DNA of 64,000 bases, from positions 1,550,001 through 1,614,000 of the forward strand of contig NZ_AP024900.1 of the NCBI RefSeq assembly GCF_024347075.1, in the 5' to 3' direction. The position numbers and the translations under genes were made by a program. The stretch comes from Vibrio rarus. Its GTDB lineage: Bacteria; Pseudomonadota; Gammaproteobacteria; Enterobacterales; Vibrionaceae. How positions within the stretch are numbered: position 1 is the first letter of the stretch; each line of letters begins with the position of its first letter. Of this stretch, positions 19,904-28,977 are shown piece after piece. A model generated the notes under the pieces. That model worked only from the letters and a program-made list of their open reading frames with translations. It ran no database searches and was not told the DNA's origin.

Positions 19904-21292
19904 ATGACTACTAAAAACACCCTCTTAGGCCACCCTCGTGGTCTTTTTCTTTTATTCAGCACAGAATTATGGGAACGTTTCTCATACTACGCAATGCGCG
20001 CCATTCTTGTTTTATACCTCACTGATACCACAATAAATGGCGGATTAGGTTGGAGCACTAAAGACGCTCTGGATCTGTATGGCATTTATACTGGATTGGT
20101 CTACATCACCCCGCTGATTGGGGGGTTCATTGCCGATAACTATTTAGGTCAACGCAAATCAGTACTAATTGGTGGTGTACTGATGGCTCTCGGGCAATTT
20201 TCCCTTGCCTTACCAATGGGTACATTCGGCCTTGATGGACAAACCTCATTTTATCTAGGCTTAACCTTACTGATCATTGGTAACGGTTTATTTAAGCCAA
20301 ACATTTCCACTATGGTTGGTGACCTTTATGCAGAAGGGGATCATCGTCGTGATGGTGCATTCACAATTTTCTATATGGGAATTAACCTCGGTGCACTACT
20401 TGCGGGTATCATTGCTGGTAGTGCCGCTAACGCTTATGGTTGGAATACCGGATTTCTTGTGGCCGGCATTGGCATGATGTTCAGTGTGATGTTGCAATTA
20501 ACGCTTAGCCACTCTTGGTTAGGCGATATCGGTGTTGTCCCCGCAGCTAAAAAAGCCAATGCTAGCAACTTACACAAAAAAGCACCTCTCACTAAGCAAG
20601 AAGTGGACCGATTAAAGGTCATCTTGGTATTAGGCTTGTTTGTCATCGTATTTTGGGCAGGCTTTGAACAAGCGGGTGGTCTAATGAATATCTACACCCA
20701 ACAATATACCGATCGTCTGATCGGCACCTTTGAAGTACCTGCTGCGTGGTTCCAATCCTTAAACCCACTATTTATTATGCTACTGGCCCCACTATTGGCC
20801 GCTGTGTGGGTAAAAATGGGTAAAAAAGAACCCACTTCGCCGGTTAAATTTGCCTTTGCTTTGTTCTTTTTAGCGGTGGGCTTTGTGTTCATGGTCGGTG
20901 CTGCGCTACAACAAGGTGGCGATATCGGCGTAAAAACCTCTATGGGTTGGCTAATTGGCGCTTATTTCTTCCATACTCTTGGTGAGCTATGCATTTCACC
21001 TATCGGTTTATCTATGGTAACAAAACTTGCCCCACTTCGTTTAGCATCACTACTCATGGGCGCATGGTTTGGTTTTAATGCCATTGCCAACTATGTCGCG
21101 GGCCTGATTGGTTCACATGTCGGTGACTTTGGCGCAGTGGCTATCTTTGGTGGTATTGCTATTGCTGCTGTCATTTGCGGTATTGTGTTGCTCTTTATGT
21201 CCAATACGTTAGTACGCTGGATGCATGGCGCTGAAAGTACATCAAACCGAGCTGCCGATCCTGTTGCAAGTACGCAACAAGCTAGCGCTTAA
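19904..21292 (+). CDS. POT/PTR-family di-/tripeptide:proton symporter
   Basis: This 462-aa transporter has about 14 membrane helices. The proton-coupling ExxER motif is present as ELWERFSYYAMRA (about 21-33). The PTR2 signatures are GGFIADNYLGQRKSVLIGG (about 77-95) and FTIFYMGINLGALLAG (about 148-163), and ELCISPIGLS marks the C-terminal half. It imports small peptides with protons, like DtpA/DtpB and DtpT; which paralogue it matches cannot be decided here. It is a single-gene unit. Together with pepT at 29244 the organism can import and then trim tripeptides. Confidence 0.92.
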   Translation: MTTKNTLLGHPRGLFLLFSTELWERFSYYAMRAILVLYLTDTTINGGLGWSTKDALDLYGIYTGLVYITPLIGGFIADNYLGQRKSVLIGGVLMALGQFSLALPMGTFGLDGQTSFYLGLTLLIIGNGLFKPNISTMVGDLYAEGDHRRDGAFTIFYMGINLGALLAGIIAGSAANAYGWNTGFLVAGIGMMFSVMLQLTLSHSWLGDIGVVPAAKKANASNLHKKAPLTKQEVDRLKVILVLGLFVIVFWAGFEQAGGLMNIYTQQYTDRLIGTFEVPAAWFQSLNPLFIMLLAPLLAAVWVKMGKKEPTSPVKFAFALFFLAVGFVFMVGAALQQGGDIGVKTSMGWLIGAYFFHTLGELCISPIGLSMVTKLAPLRLASLLMGAWFGFNAIANYVAGLIGSHVGDFGAVAIFGGIAIAAVICGIVLLFMSNTLVRWMHGAESTSNRAADPVASTQQASA

Positions 21293-21305
21293 TCAGCGTG
21301 ATCAT

Positions 21306-21332
21306 TAGGGGTCACTACTGTGACCCTTTTAT
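21306..21332 (+). terminator. Rho-independent terminator of the peptide permease gene
   Basis: GGGTCAC and GTGACCC enclose a four-base loop and are followed by TTTT, about 15 bases after the stop. Confidence 0.85.
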
Positions 21333-21623
21333 CACTTTACTCATCAATGCCGCTTCCCCTCTCCATAAGCATCACCTTTTTGCGGTCACTCATTTGTTTT
21401 GCCAACCCCTTTAATTCATCTCCATTTCAATGTGCAAACACACAATTACTGCATAAATTTTTCTTTTTATTTACATGTACGCACTATTAGCCGATTTTCA
21501 TGCCATTCACTTATAAGCAGTTATTTTGTTGTGAGATATTCGTCTTGGTTAAACTGGAAAATAGCACTAACATAGCGCACCTTGTTGATTTGACTGACCC
21601 TGTCAGGAAGTTTTAATACAATT
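21333..21623 (+). other. Intergenic region upstream of the ACC deaminase-like gene
   Basis: Roughly 290 bp between the permease terminator and the next gene. It is AT-rich. AGGAAG lies 13 bases before the ATG, slightly far for a ribosome site. I see no small ORF, repeat or recognised operator. Confidence 0.4.
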
Positions 21624-22514
21624 ATGAAACTGGATTCTAGCCCGATCACCCAACACACCTTTGGTGAACACACTTTTTATCTAAAGCGTGACGATCAGTT
21701 ACATCAACATTTTTCTGGCAATAAAGCTCGCAAATTTATGAGTTTATTGCACAACGAATACCCCAGTATCAATACCTTAATTGGTTATGGCTCTGTGCAA
21801 GCAAACTCGTTATATTCACTGGCAGCACTGTGCAAAATCAAGAAATGGTCATTAGAATTTTATGTTCAGCGTATTCCTCAGTGGCTAAAAGAGAACCCTA
21901 GAGGCAATTATCGCGGTGCGTTAGAAATGGGTGCCAAGATCATTGAAGTAGACAGTGACGTACACCCAGAGCAATATATACAACAAATCAGACAACCGGA
22001 TAGCCATTGCTTAGTGATCCCTGAAGGGGGTCGCTGTGAAATGGCCGAACAAGGCATTGCTGGCTTAGCCAGTGAAATCGTCAACTGGGCCAGTTTTCGT
22101 TCCCATCAACAATTAGCCATTGCGCTACCTTCAGGTACAGGTACAACCTCCTACTATTTGCAAAAGCACCTACAACAGCATGACATTCAAGTATTAACTT
22201 GCCCTTGTGTTGGCGGGTCACAATACCTACACAAACAGTGGCAAGAACTGGGTGGTGTGGCGCAACCTAGCGTCCTTCCTTGCGATTATAAGCACCATTT
22301 TGGGCACTTATATCATAACGAGTTTCTACTGTGGCAAAAACTGCACAAAAACACCAATGTCGAGTTCGATCTTTTGTATGACCCTTATATGTGGCACGCA
22401 TTATTACCTTGGATGGAACAACATCAAGACACCAGCGTTTTATACATTCATCAAGGTGGATTGCTAGGTAACGAAACCATGTTGCCTCGATATCAACGTA
22501 AGTTTGAGCGATAA
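21624..22514 (+). CDS. D-cysteine desulfhydrase / ACC deaminase-family PLP enzyme
   Basis: This 296-aa enzyme is a fold-type II PLP enzyme. The Schiff-base lysine is in FSGNKARKF (K34), followed by the cofactor-binding GYGSVQANS (about 53-61), the PEGGRCEMAEQG motif and the phosphate loop GTGTTSYYL. The group includes D-cysteine desulfhydrase (DcyD) and 1-aminocyclopropane-1-carboxylate deaminase; the sequence is somewhat short for DcyD (about 330 aa), so the substrate is uncertain. It seems to be transcribed alone, and no terminator is seen between it and cpdB. Confidence 0.75.
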   Translation: MKLDSSPITQHTFGEHTFYLKRDDQLHQHFSGNKARKFMSLLHNEYPSINTLIGYGSVQANSLYSLAALCKIKKWSLEFYVQRIPQWLKENPRGNYRGALEMGAKIIEVDSDVHPEQYIQQIRQPDSHCLVIPEGGRCEMAEQGIAGLASEIVNWASFRSHQQLAIALPSGTGTTSYYLQKHLQQHDIQVLTCPCVGGSQYLHKQWQELGGVAQPSVLPCDYKHHFGHLYHNEFLLWQKLHKNTNVEFDLLYDPYMWHALLPWMEQHQDTSVLYIHQGGLLGNETMLPRYQRKFER

Positions 22515-22525
22515 CCTGCAACACC

Positions 22526-22547
22526 TCATGTGAGATACGTCGCATAT
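22526..22547 (+). promoter_or_regulatory. Candidate CRP-cAMP site upstream of cpdB
   Basis: TGTGA-GATACG-TCGCA (22529-22544) matches the CRP consensus TGTGA-N6-TCACA at nine of ten positions. It lies about 100 bases before the cpdB start. Seen by eye only; not scored against the genome background. Confidence 0.5.
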
Positions 22548-22646
22548 TGACAACAATATAGTGACAGTTGCATACACAAATACCCCACATCTTTCTCAAT
22601 TTGTTACATTTGCCCTGTTTATTACTCTTACTGCGTGGAGCGTACA

Positions 22647-24608
22647 GTGGCAACATCAATCAAACCCATTTCATTGGCCATTTTAGGGGGCATGTTGGTT
22701 ATGGCAGGCCCTGCTATGGCCAGCACCATCCAACTTCGCATTATTGAGACGGCTGATATTCATACCAATTTAATGGATTATGACTATTACAAAGATGCCC
22801 CGTCGAAAAAAATAGGGTTAACCCGTACCGCAACCTTAGTAAAACAAGCTCGCGCTGAGGTGCATAACAGTGTGTTAGTGGACAATGGTGACTTGATTCA
22901 AGGTAGTCCTATGGGGGATTACATGGCATCTAAAGGCATCAAAATGGGGGAAGTGCACCCCGCTTACAAAGCGATGAACCTATTAGATTATGATGTGGCT
23001 AACATAGGTAATCACGAGTTCAACTACGGCCTTGAATTCCTCTTTGATAGCATCAAAGGTGCCACTTTCCCCTACATTAGTGCCAACGTGTTTGATAAGA
23101 AAACCGGCCAACCACTGTTTAAACCCTACCTAATCAAAGCGCATACTTTTACCGATACCAATGGTCAAGCACATAAGATCAATGTGGGTTACATTGGTTT
23201 TGTACCGCCACAAATCATGGTATGGGATAAGAAGAATCTGGAAGGGCGTGTAACTGCCGCAGACATTAAAGCCACGGCCGAACAACTAGTGCCACAAATG
23301 AAAAGTGAAGGGGCTGATATTATTGTGGCCATTCCACACTCCGGCATTTCCTCTGATCCATACAAACTTGGCGCGGAAAACTCCACCTATTATCTTACGC
23401 AGGTAGACGGCATTGATGCCATCGCCTTTGGTCACTCGCACGCTGTATTCCCTGGTAAAGGCTTTGATAACATTCAAGGTATTGATAACGATAAAGGCAC
23501 CATTAATGGTGTTACCGCTGTCATGCCGGGACGCTGGGGAAGCCACGTGGGTATCATGGATTTGACCTTACAACAAACACAAGGCAAATGGGTGGTAAGT
23601 GAAGGCCAATCTGAAGCACGCCCTATTTATAACAACGCAAACAAGACCGCTATTGTACAAGCTGACGCGGCTATGGTGGCCTCTCTGGCAGAGGATCACA
23701 AGGCTACACGTGAGTTTGTGAATCAACCCATTGGCAAAGCCAATGACGTCATGTACAGCTTCTTAGCTCTGGTTCAAGATGATCCTACCGTGCAAATTGT
23801 CAACTTGGCTCAAAAAGACTATGTGGAACGCTTTATTCAAGGAGACCCCAACTTAGATGGCATTCCTGTACTGTCGGCCGCGGCCCCTTTTAAAGCCGGT
23901 GGTCGTAAAAACGATCCGACCAACTATACCGAAGTAGAATCAGGACAGCTGACCTTTCGCAATGCTGCAGACCTGTATTTATACCCAAATACCTTAGTCG
24001 CACTCAAAGTGACCGGCCATGAAGTTAAAGAGTGGCTAGAGTGCAGTGCTGGGCAATTTAATCAAATAGATGTTAATAGTACTCAGCCACAAGGATTGAT
24101 CGATTGGGACAACTTTAGAACCTATAACTTTGATGTCATCGACGGTGTTGACTACCAAATTGATGTCACTCAACCTGCCAAATATGACGCCCGCTGTCAG
24201 GTAATCAACCCACAATCACAGCGAATTATTGGCCTCTCCTACCAAGGTAAAGCTATCCATATGAAGCAAGAATTCATCATTGCTACCAATAACTACCGAG
24301 CCTACAGTAACGCCTTCCCTGGCACTGGCCCAGAGTTTATTGCTTTTGATGCGCCTGATGAAAACCGCACCATTCTAGCGAGCTATATTTCGCAAGTGAG
24401 CAAAGAAAAAGGCCAAGTAACCCCAAGCGCTGATAACAACTGGCGCTTTGCACCTATCTCTTCCACCACCAAACTCGATATACGCTTTGAAACGTCACCT
24501 AGTGACAAAGCGGCGCAGTTTATTAAAGATAAAGGCCAATACCCAATGAAACAGGTCGGCAAAGACGACAGTGGTTTTGCGCTATATCAGATAGACTTGA
24601 GTCAATAG
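22647..24608 (+). CDS. cpdB: Periplasmic 2',3'-cyclic-nucleotide 2'-phosphodiesterase / 3'-nucleotidase
   Basis: This 653-aa secreted enzyme hydrolyses 2',3'-cyclic nucleotides and 3'-nucleotides, allowing use of extracellular RNA breakdown products. The signal peptide ends near MAGPAMAS. The metallophosphoesterase domain has [28 protein letters not shown] and AFGHSHAVF, which carry the metal ligands; the second half is the 5'-nucleotidase C-terminal domain, which binds the substrate base. I chose GTG 22647 over GTG 22635 because GGAG stands seven bases before it. Length matches the family. A CRP-like site is present upstream. Confidence 0.93.
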   Translation: MATSIKPISLAILGGMLVMAGPAMASTIQLRIIETADIHTNLMDYDYYKDAPSKKIGLTRTATLVKQARAEVHNSVLVDNGDLIQGSPMGDYMASKGIKMGEVHPAYKAMNLLDYDVANIGNHEFNYGLEFLFDSIKGATFPYISANVFDKKTGQPLFKPYLIKAHTFTDTNGQAHKINVGYIGFVPPQIMVWDKKNLEGRVTAADIKATAEQLVPQMKSEGADIIVAIPHSGISSDPYKLGAENSTYYLTQVDGIDAIAFGHSHAVFPGKGFDNIQGIDNDKGTINGVTAVMPGRWGSHVGIMDLTLQQTQGKWVVSEGQSEARPIYNNANKTAIVQADAAMVASLAEDHKATREFVNQPIGKANDVMYSFLALVQDDPTVQIVNLAQKDYVERFIQGDPNLDGIPVLSAAAPFKAGGRKNDPTNYTEVESGQLTFRNAADLYLYPNTLVALKVTGHEVKEWLECSAGQFNQIDVNSTQPQGLIDWDNFRTYNFDVIDGVDYQIDVTQPAKYDARCQVINPQSQRIIGLSYQGKAIHMKQEFIIATNNYRAYSNAFPGTGPEFIAFDAPDENRTILASYISQVSKEKGQVTPSADNNWRFAPISSTTKLDIRFETSPSDKAAQFIKDKGQYPMKQVGKDDSGFALYQIDLSQ

Positions 24609-24611
24609 CAT

Positions 24612-24645
24612 AATAGGCCGCACTTAGTTAGTGCGGCCTTATTTA
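24612..24645. terminator. Terminator between cpdB and the NicO gene
   Basis: Perfect arms AATAGGCCGCACT-type (13 bp, one mismatch at the tip) around a five-base loop, followed by TTATTTAA on the plus strand. It may also stop transcripts of the convergent metal-transport operon. Confidence 0.82.
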
Positions 24646-24755
24646 ATAGAAACATGGCCTGAAGAAATATGGCCACCCATTGTAAAAGGTAAGATGGTAG
24701 TAGCAACAAAATACAGCAAGTGGTCAATGTTACCCTGCCAAAACACACTTAAGGT

Positions 24756-25718
24756 TTAAGAAAAAATCGGTGACATGCCATAACTTGGGATGACAATAAG
24801 CAATACGCCTAGAGTAATCAAGAACAGCCCTGCCAGACATTTCATCAATGTAGGCAATACTATAGTGATTCCGGAGCGTGTTGACTTGACGTAGTATTGA
24901 ATAAATTTTCGTCCCGTCACCGTCAAAAACGCAATGGTCGAGGTTGTTATTGCTGTACCTATCGCCATTAAAAATGCACCAATGACCCCAAGCCAATATA
25001 AGTGAGTCAGATTAGCAAAAAACAGCACCAAGATCGCCCCTGAGCAAGGTCTTAATCCTATACTAAGAATAATCATCAAATACTCTCTTGGCTTAGAAAG
25101 CGTGTTTAACTCAGACGCATTTGCCGAATGTTTGTGCCCGCACCCACAGTTGTCACCATGTTGATGGTGATGAGTCTTACTCGAAGTATACAGATGCTTT
25201 ATTGCACTATAGATAAGTTGCAAACCGAGTAAAGCCACTAATACGCCGCTATAGGTGGCAAACTCTGAGACGGTGGTATTGAGCTTACGCATGGTTTGAT
25301 GAAACACAAACACAAAAGTACTGACCAACGCCACGGCCACTAAAGCTTGCACTACCGCCGAACACATAGTGATAAAAATACCGGATTTAAGCCGTGTTTC
25401 ATTGGTTGCTAAATAGGTGCTGACCACAACTTTACCGTGACCGGGACCCAGTGAATGCAAAATACCATATAAAAAACACACCGCTAAGATAACAAGGTGG
25501 GCACTATTATCGCCACTATAGAATTGCTCGGTAAGATAGTCTAATGACTCTTTTTGCCAATGAATACTGGTTAGCAAAATCACAGGCCACAAAAACCATA
25601 ATGCCACAACAACAAGTAACAGTACGACAGCAATAATAAGCATGGGTTTAGACATGCTGACTTTAGAAGGTTGTGGCGCCTCAAGAGGCACTATTTTATT
25701 GATCTTCATTTTGGTCAC
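24756..25718 (-). CDS. NicO-family (RcnA/HoxN-like) nickel/cobalt transporter protein
   Basis: This 320-aa inner-membrane protein has about seven helices. It carries the NicO signature LHSLGPGHGKVVVSTYL (about 91-107) and a second motif GLRPCSGAILVL (about 227-238). A His/Cys-rich cytoplasmic loop (THHHQHGDNCGCGHKH, about 187-202) probably binds metal. It is the last gene of a minus-strand operon; its ATG overlaps the stop codon of the DUF1007 gene (ATGA). Family members move Ni or Co, but the setting behind a Zn-type ABC importer suggests it may handle zinc here; that is inference. Confidence 0.82.
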   Translation of the reverse strand: MTKMKINKIVPLEAPQPSKVSMSKPMLIIAVVLLLVVVALWFLWPVILLTSIHWQKESLDYLTEQFYSGDNSAHLVILAVCFLYGILHSLGPGHGKVVVSTYLATNETRLKSGIFITMCSAVVQALVAVALVSTFVFVFHQTMRKLNTTVSEFATYSGVLVALLGLQLIYSAIKHLYTSSKTHHHQHGDNCGCGHKHSANASELNTLSKPREYLMIILSIGLRPCSGAILVLFFANLTHLYWLGVIGAFLMAIGTAITTSTIAFLTVTGRKFIQYYVKSTRSGITIVLPTLMKCLAGLFLITLGVLLIVIPSYGMSPIFS

Positions 25719-26368
25719 TTTTCATTTAGGCAACTAAAGTTCAAAGTTTGAGTAAACACTTTACCTAATTGAGTATCAGGAGTTGCATCAACAGGAATCG
25801 ACATCGCTTTGTTCACTTGCGCAGCGCTTGGGTGTGGCTCTACTAAAGAATGGGAACAGTAAGGCTTGAGCGCACTGGAAAATTGAATCTCATCGGCTGA
25901 ATGCCAAGACATATCCACATAATAAGAAGGATCGAATATACGTAACACCAACTTTTCACCATGAAATGAATACGGCTTATCTAACAGAAGCGTAAAACTT
26001 AAAATAGCCTTGCCCTTTACTGTTTTTAATTTCGCATCCGTAACATCTTGATATGTAAATGACTGACTGCCCTTATCTAAATAAGTGAAGTCATGTGAAG
26101 GTCGCATATTATCAATAACAGAGCCTGCAATGTCTTGTAAGGTTTTTTGTTGATGCTGAGGAGACATGTCCTCACCATCAAACAAATACGCCGTCGTCAT
26201 CCTATCAAACGTCCATTCCATTTTAAAACCATCAATGGTTGTGCTATTGCCAAGTATTTTCGTCTTAGTGTCTATCCAAGAATGAGGATGAGCCATTACT
26301 GACTGGCAAAAAAACAGCAGCAACAGGCTAAGCAATGTTGCGCGAAATGTGGGTTTGATAGAATGCAT
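25715..26368 (-). CDS. DUF1007 family periplasmic protein
   Basis: This 217-aa protein has a signal peptide (cleavage after about residue 26, QSVMAHPHS) and begins its mature form with HPHSWID, a likely metal-binding start shared by the DUF1007 family. DUF1007 genes are commonly next to NicO transporters, and the two probably work together in the periplasm and inner membrane. It lies 10 bases behind the binding-protein gene and overlaps the NicO gene by four bases. No enzymatic motif is seen. Confidence 0.85.
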   Translation of the reverse strand: MHSIKPTFRATLLSLLLLFFCQSVMAHPHSWIDTKTKILGNSTTIDGFKMEWTFDRMTTAYLFDGEDMSPQHQQKTLQDIAGSVIDNMRPSHDFTYLDKGSQSFTYQDVTDAKLKTVKGKAILSFTLLLDKPYSFHGEKLVLRIFDPSYYVDMSWHSADEIQFSSALKPYCSHSLVEPHPSAAQVNKAMSIPVDATPDTQLGKVFTQTLNFSCLNEK

Positions 26369-26378
26369 TACAGGCCGC

Positions 26379-27254
26379 CTACTTCATACTATTGGCAATA
26401 ACAGTCACGTTGTGTTTAAAGGCTTTGGCATAAGTATTTGCTTCGCTATTTAAAGACAGCGCTTCCGGATAGAGTTCCCCGCCCTCTTTTGCGCCACTTG
26501 CTGCCGCCACTTGCTTCACTAAACGAGGATCCGCTTGATCTTCCATAAAGTAAACGTTAACTCCTTCCGTTTTGATCTGATTGATAAGCTCAGCAATATG
26601 TTGAGCACTGGCTTCAGATTCGGTGGAGTAACCTTGTGGTGCTAAAAAATCCACATTGTATTGTGCGCCAAAGTAACCAAACGCATCATGGCTGGTCAGT
26701 ACTTTACGTTTTTCTCTTGGAATGGCTTTAAACGTTGCCACTGCCCAGTCATTAAGTTCAGACAATTGTTTGATGTATTGCTCGCCGTGCTGCTTAAAGT
26801 AAGCCGCATCTTCTGGATCGGCTTTAATCAAAGCATTCATTACGTTAGTTGCATACGTTACGCCATTAGCCATGCTGTTCCATGCGTGAGGGTCGATAAT
26901 TTTCTCGCCATCATCAATCATGCTACGTGTTTGAATACCGTTAGAAGCCGTGACGACTTCATGTTTATAACCGGATGCTTTGACTAAACGGTCCATCCAA
27001 CCTTCTAGGCCCAACCCACTAACAAAAACAACATCTGCTTTATTTAAAGTGACACTATCTTGTGGCGCAGGAGAAAATGAGTGTGGATCGCTACCAGCAC
27101 CAATTAACGTAGTCACAGCAACATGCTCACCACCCACCTGCTGCACGATATCACCCAACACAGAAAAGCTCGCAACGGCATTGACTGTTCCGGCCATAGC
27201 CGCACTGCTTGTTGCAAGTGCCAAAGTTACGCCTGCAAGTTTTAATAATTTCAT
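26379..27254 (-). CDS. Zinc-type ABC transporter substrate-binding protein (cluster 9 / A-I)
   Basis: This 291-aa periplasmic protein has a signal peptide (about 1-21, ATSSAAMAG). Likely metal ligands are H58 (GSDPHSFSP), H123 (IDPHAWN), H189 (LTSHDAFGYF) and an acidic residue in MEDQADPR (about 238-242). A histidine at the third position, where Mn-type proteins have glutamate, points to zinc. The His-rich loop of classical ZnuA is missing. Permease and ATPase genes lie upstream on the same strand, so the three form an importer. Its gene name in this genome cannot be fixed from sequence. Confidence 0.88.
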   Translation of the reverse strand: MKLLKLAGVTLALATSSAAMAGTVNAVASFSVLGDIVQQVGGEHVAVTTLIGAGSDPHSFSPAPQDSVTLNKADVVFVSGLGLEGWMDRLVKASGYKHEVVTASNGIQTRSMIDDGEKIIDPHAWNSMANGVTYATNVMNALIKADPEDAAYFKQHGEQYIKQLSELNDWAVATFKAIPREKRKVLTSHDAFGYFGAQYNVDFLAPQGYSTESEASAQHIAELINQIKTEGVNVYFMEDQADPRLVKQVAAASGAKEGGELYPEALSLNSEANTYAKAFKHNVTVIANSMK

Positions 27255-27283
27255 AAAGTGTTCCTAGTAAGTAATAACGCCAT

Positions 27284-28126
27284 TTACTGTCGTAACATTC
27301 CCTTTTTGCTGCCACAGAAAATAGACAAGATAAAAATAAACATCGCCACCAAAATAATGGCCGGTCCCGCAGGAATAGATTGATACCACGACCAGCTCAA
27401 ACCAAATATTGAGCTGATCATGCCAAATGCAATGGCTATCATCAGCATTTTGGGTAATCGGTCTGTCCAGCACCTGGCTGAAATGGCAGGTAACATCATC
27501 AAACCCACCGACATCAAAGTACCTAACACCTGAAAGCCCGCAATGAGATTGAGTACCACTAACCCCATAAACAAGGCGTGTATAAAAATAGAGTAACGAC
27601 TTGAGTAAATAGAGAAAAAGCTAGAGTTAAAAGACTCATAGACAATAGCTCTATAGCAAATGGCTAAAATTAATAGCGTGATACTCACTACCACGCCAAT
27701 AAATACCAAAGCACCATTGTCCACCGCCAGTAGTGAACCAAACAATAGATGCAACAGGTCAATACTGTTTTTACGATAGGAGACTAAAATCACCCCTAGT
27801 GCTAAGGAGCCAAGATAGAGCCCTGCAAAGGTTGAATCTTCGCTTAACTTGGTACGTTTGCTGATCCAACTGGACGTCAACGCCACAAATAGCCCTGCAA
27901 AAAAACCACCTACTCCCATATAAAACAGTGACATACCAGCAAAAAGGTAGCCAATCGCCACGCCAGGTAATACAGCGTGAGAAAGAGCGTCTCCAACTAA
28001 ACTCATGCGACGTAATAACAAAAATATACCCAACGGAGGTAAGCTAAATGAGAGTACTACACAAGCAATCAGTGAGCGTCGCATAAAACCAAACTGACAA
28101 AATGCATCGAAAATATGTATAGACAT
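27284..28126 (-). CDS. Metal ABC transporter permease (ABC-3 family)
   Basis: This 280-aa inner-membrane protein has about eight helices and belongs to the ABC-3 permease family (ZnuB/SitC/AztB type). Recognisable parts are LPPLGIFLLLRRMSLVGDALSHAVLPG near the N-terminus (in segments) and GTLMSVGLMMLPA, the region contacting the ATPase. The gene follows the ATPase gene by four bases and is 29 bases ahead of the binding-protein gene, in one operon. Confidence 0.9.
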   Translation of the reverse strand: MSIHIFDAFCQFGFMRRSLIACVVLSFSLPPLGIFLLLRRMSLVGDALSHAVLPGVAIGYLFAGMSLFYMGVGGFFAGLFVALTSSWISKRTKLSEDSTFAGLYLGSLALGVILVSYRKNSIDLLHLLFGSLLAVDNGALVFIGVVVSITLLILAICYRAIVYESFNSSFFSIYSSRYSIFIHALFMGLVVLNLIAGFQVLGTLMSVGLMMLPAISARCWTDRLPKMLMIAIAFGMISSIFGLSWSWYQSIPAGPAIILVAMFIFILSIFCGSKKGMLRQ

Positions 28127-28130
28127 AGTG

Positions 28131-28796
28131 TTAGTGTGATACCTGATTTAAATTGTTATTTTGCTCAAACACCGCCTGTCCATTATTCAAGCGTATAATG
28201 TGCGTAAAATAGTTTTCGACCATTGATATATCATGCAATACCGCAACAATGGTTTTTCCCTTGCGATGTAAGTCAATGATAAGCTTTAAAATAAGCATTT
28301 GAGTATCTTCATCAATACCGGCAAAAGGCTCATCCATCAGCATGACGGGAGCATCTTGCACCAATAAGCGCGCAAATAGCATGCGCTGAAATTGACCACC
28401 AGATAAGCGGTTGATACTGGTTTTTTTAAGGTCGGTAATCTCAACTTGTTGCAATGCCCAATCCACTCGTTGGATATCTTTTTTCGACAAGCGACCAAAC
28501 AGGCTTTTTCGCGGCCAGCAGCCCATAGAAACCACTTCAAATACATTGATAGGAAAGTCCTGATCAATATTCGACTTTTGAGGCAACCATGCGATGTCTT
28601 TTTTTGCAACATGTGTCAGGCTCGTTGTGCCTGATATAGCAGGAATTAACCCACATAACGTGTTAAGTAGCGTTGATTTACCCACCCCATTCGGCCCTAC
28701 AATTGCAGACAAAGAACCGAGCTTTATCTGACCTGATATGGGATGGCAAACCGCTTTATTCTGATAGCCAATAACTAATTCTGTAATATTAATCAT
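28131..28796 (-). CDS. Metal ABC transporter ATP-binding protein
   Basis: This 221-aa ATPase has Walker A GPNGVGKST, Q-loop WLPQ, signature LSGGQFQR, Walker B VMLMDEPF and H-loop VLHD. I place the start at ATG 28796, not at the in-frame ATG 28814, because no ribosome site is seen at either, while ATG 28796 overlaps the stop codon of a 45-codon ORF (ATGA), implying translational coupling, and the protein family begins at this point (INITELVIGY). It energises the zinc-type importer with the downstream permease and binding protein. Confidence 0.88.
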   Translation of the reverse strand: MINITELVIGYQNKAVCHPISGQIKLGSLSAIVGPNGVGKSTLLNTLCGLIPAISGTTSLTHVAKKDIAWLPQKSNIDQDFPINVFEVVSMGCWPRKSLFGRLSKKDIQRVDWALQQVEITDLKKTSINRLSGGQFQRMLFARLLVQDAPVMLMDEPFAGIDEDTQMLILKLIIDLHRKGKTIVAVLHDISMVENYFTHIIRLNNGQAVFEQNNNLNQVSH

Positions 28797-28930
28797 GCTA
28801 AGGAGATGGCCCATTTAATCGCCGACCATAAAACGCAAAGCCCAACCGTGCTCACTAGCACTCGACTCAGCGAAGACATAACCAGCAAATAACGTTCGTC
28901 ATTGGTGTTTTCAGTTGATTTGACATTCAT
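28793..28930 (-). CDS. Small single-pass membrane protein ORF heading the zinc-type operon
   Basis: A 45-codon ORF from ATG 28930 ends in TGA overlapping the ATG of the ABC ATPase gene. The product has a polar N-terminus (MNVKSTENTNDERY) and a hydrophobic segment (about residues 14-38, LLVMSSLSRVL then TVGLCVLWSAI) ending in KWAISLA, compatible with one membrane helix. It has no clear ribosome site, which lowers confidence. The tight four-base overlap and its place between the presumed operator and the first transporter gene suggest either a real small membrane subunit or a leader ORF that couples translation. Confidence 0.5.
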   Translation of the reverse strand: MNVKSTENTNDERYLLVMSSLSRVLVSTVGLCVLWSAIKWAISLA

Positions 28931-28961
28931 TAAATGTGACACACTGCAAATATTCAGGTCA

Positions 28962-28977
28962 GACGTTATAACATAGC
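28962..28977 (-). promoter_or_regulatory. Candidate Zur operator / -10 region of the metal-transport operon
   Basis: On the minus strand the site reads GCTATGTTATAACGTC, including the palindrome GTTATAAC (28965-28972). ATGTTATA matches a half of the gammaproteobacterial Zur operator (ATGTTATA-n-TATAACAT), though the second half is only partly kept. It sits about 35 bases before the small leader ORF. TATAAC or TATGTT could serve as the -10 hexamer. Confidence 0.4.

Noticed and set aside
22267..22659. Minus-strand ORF of 130 aa across the ACC deaminase-like gene and the cpdB promoter
   Set aside because: No recognisable protein pattern, and it would overlap the cpdB control region; likely chance.
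28797..28814. Upstream ATG (28814) as the start of the metal ABC ATPase
   Set aside because: No ribosome site; family alignment and the ATGA overlap favour ATG 28796.
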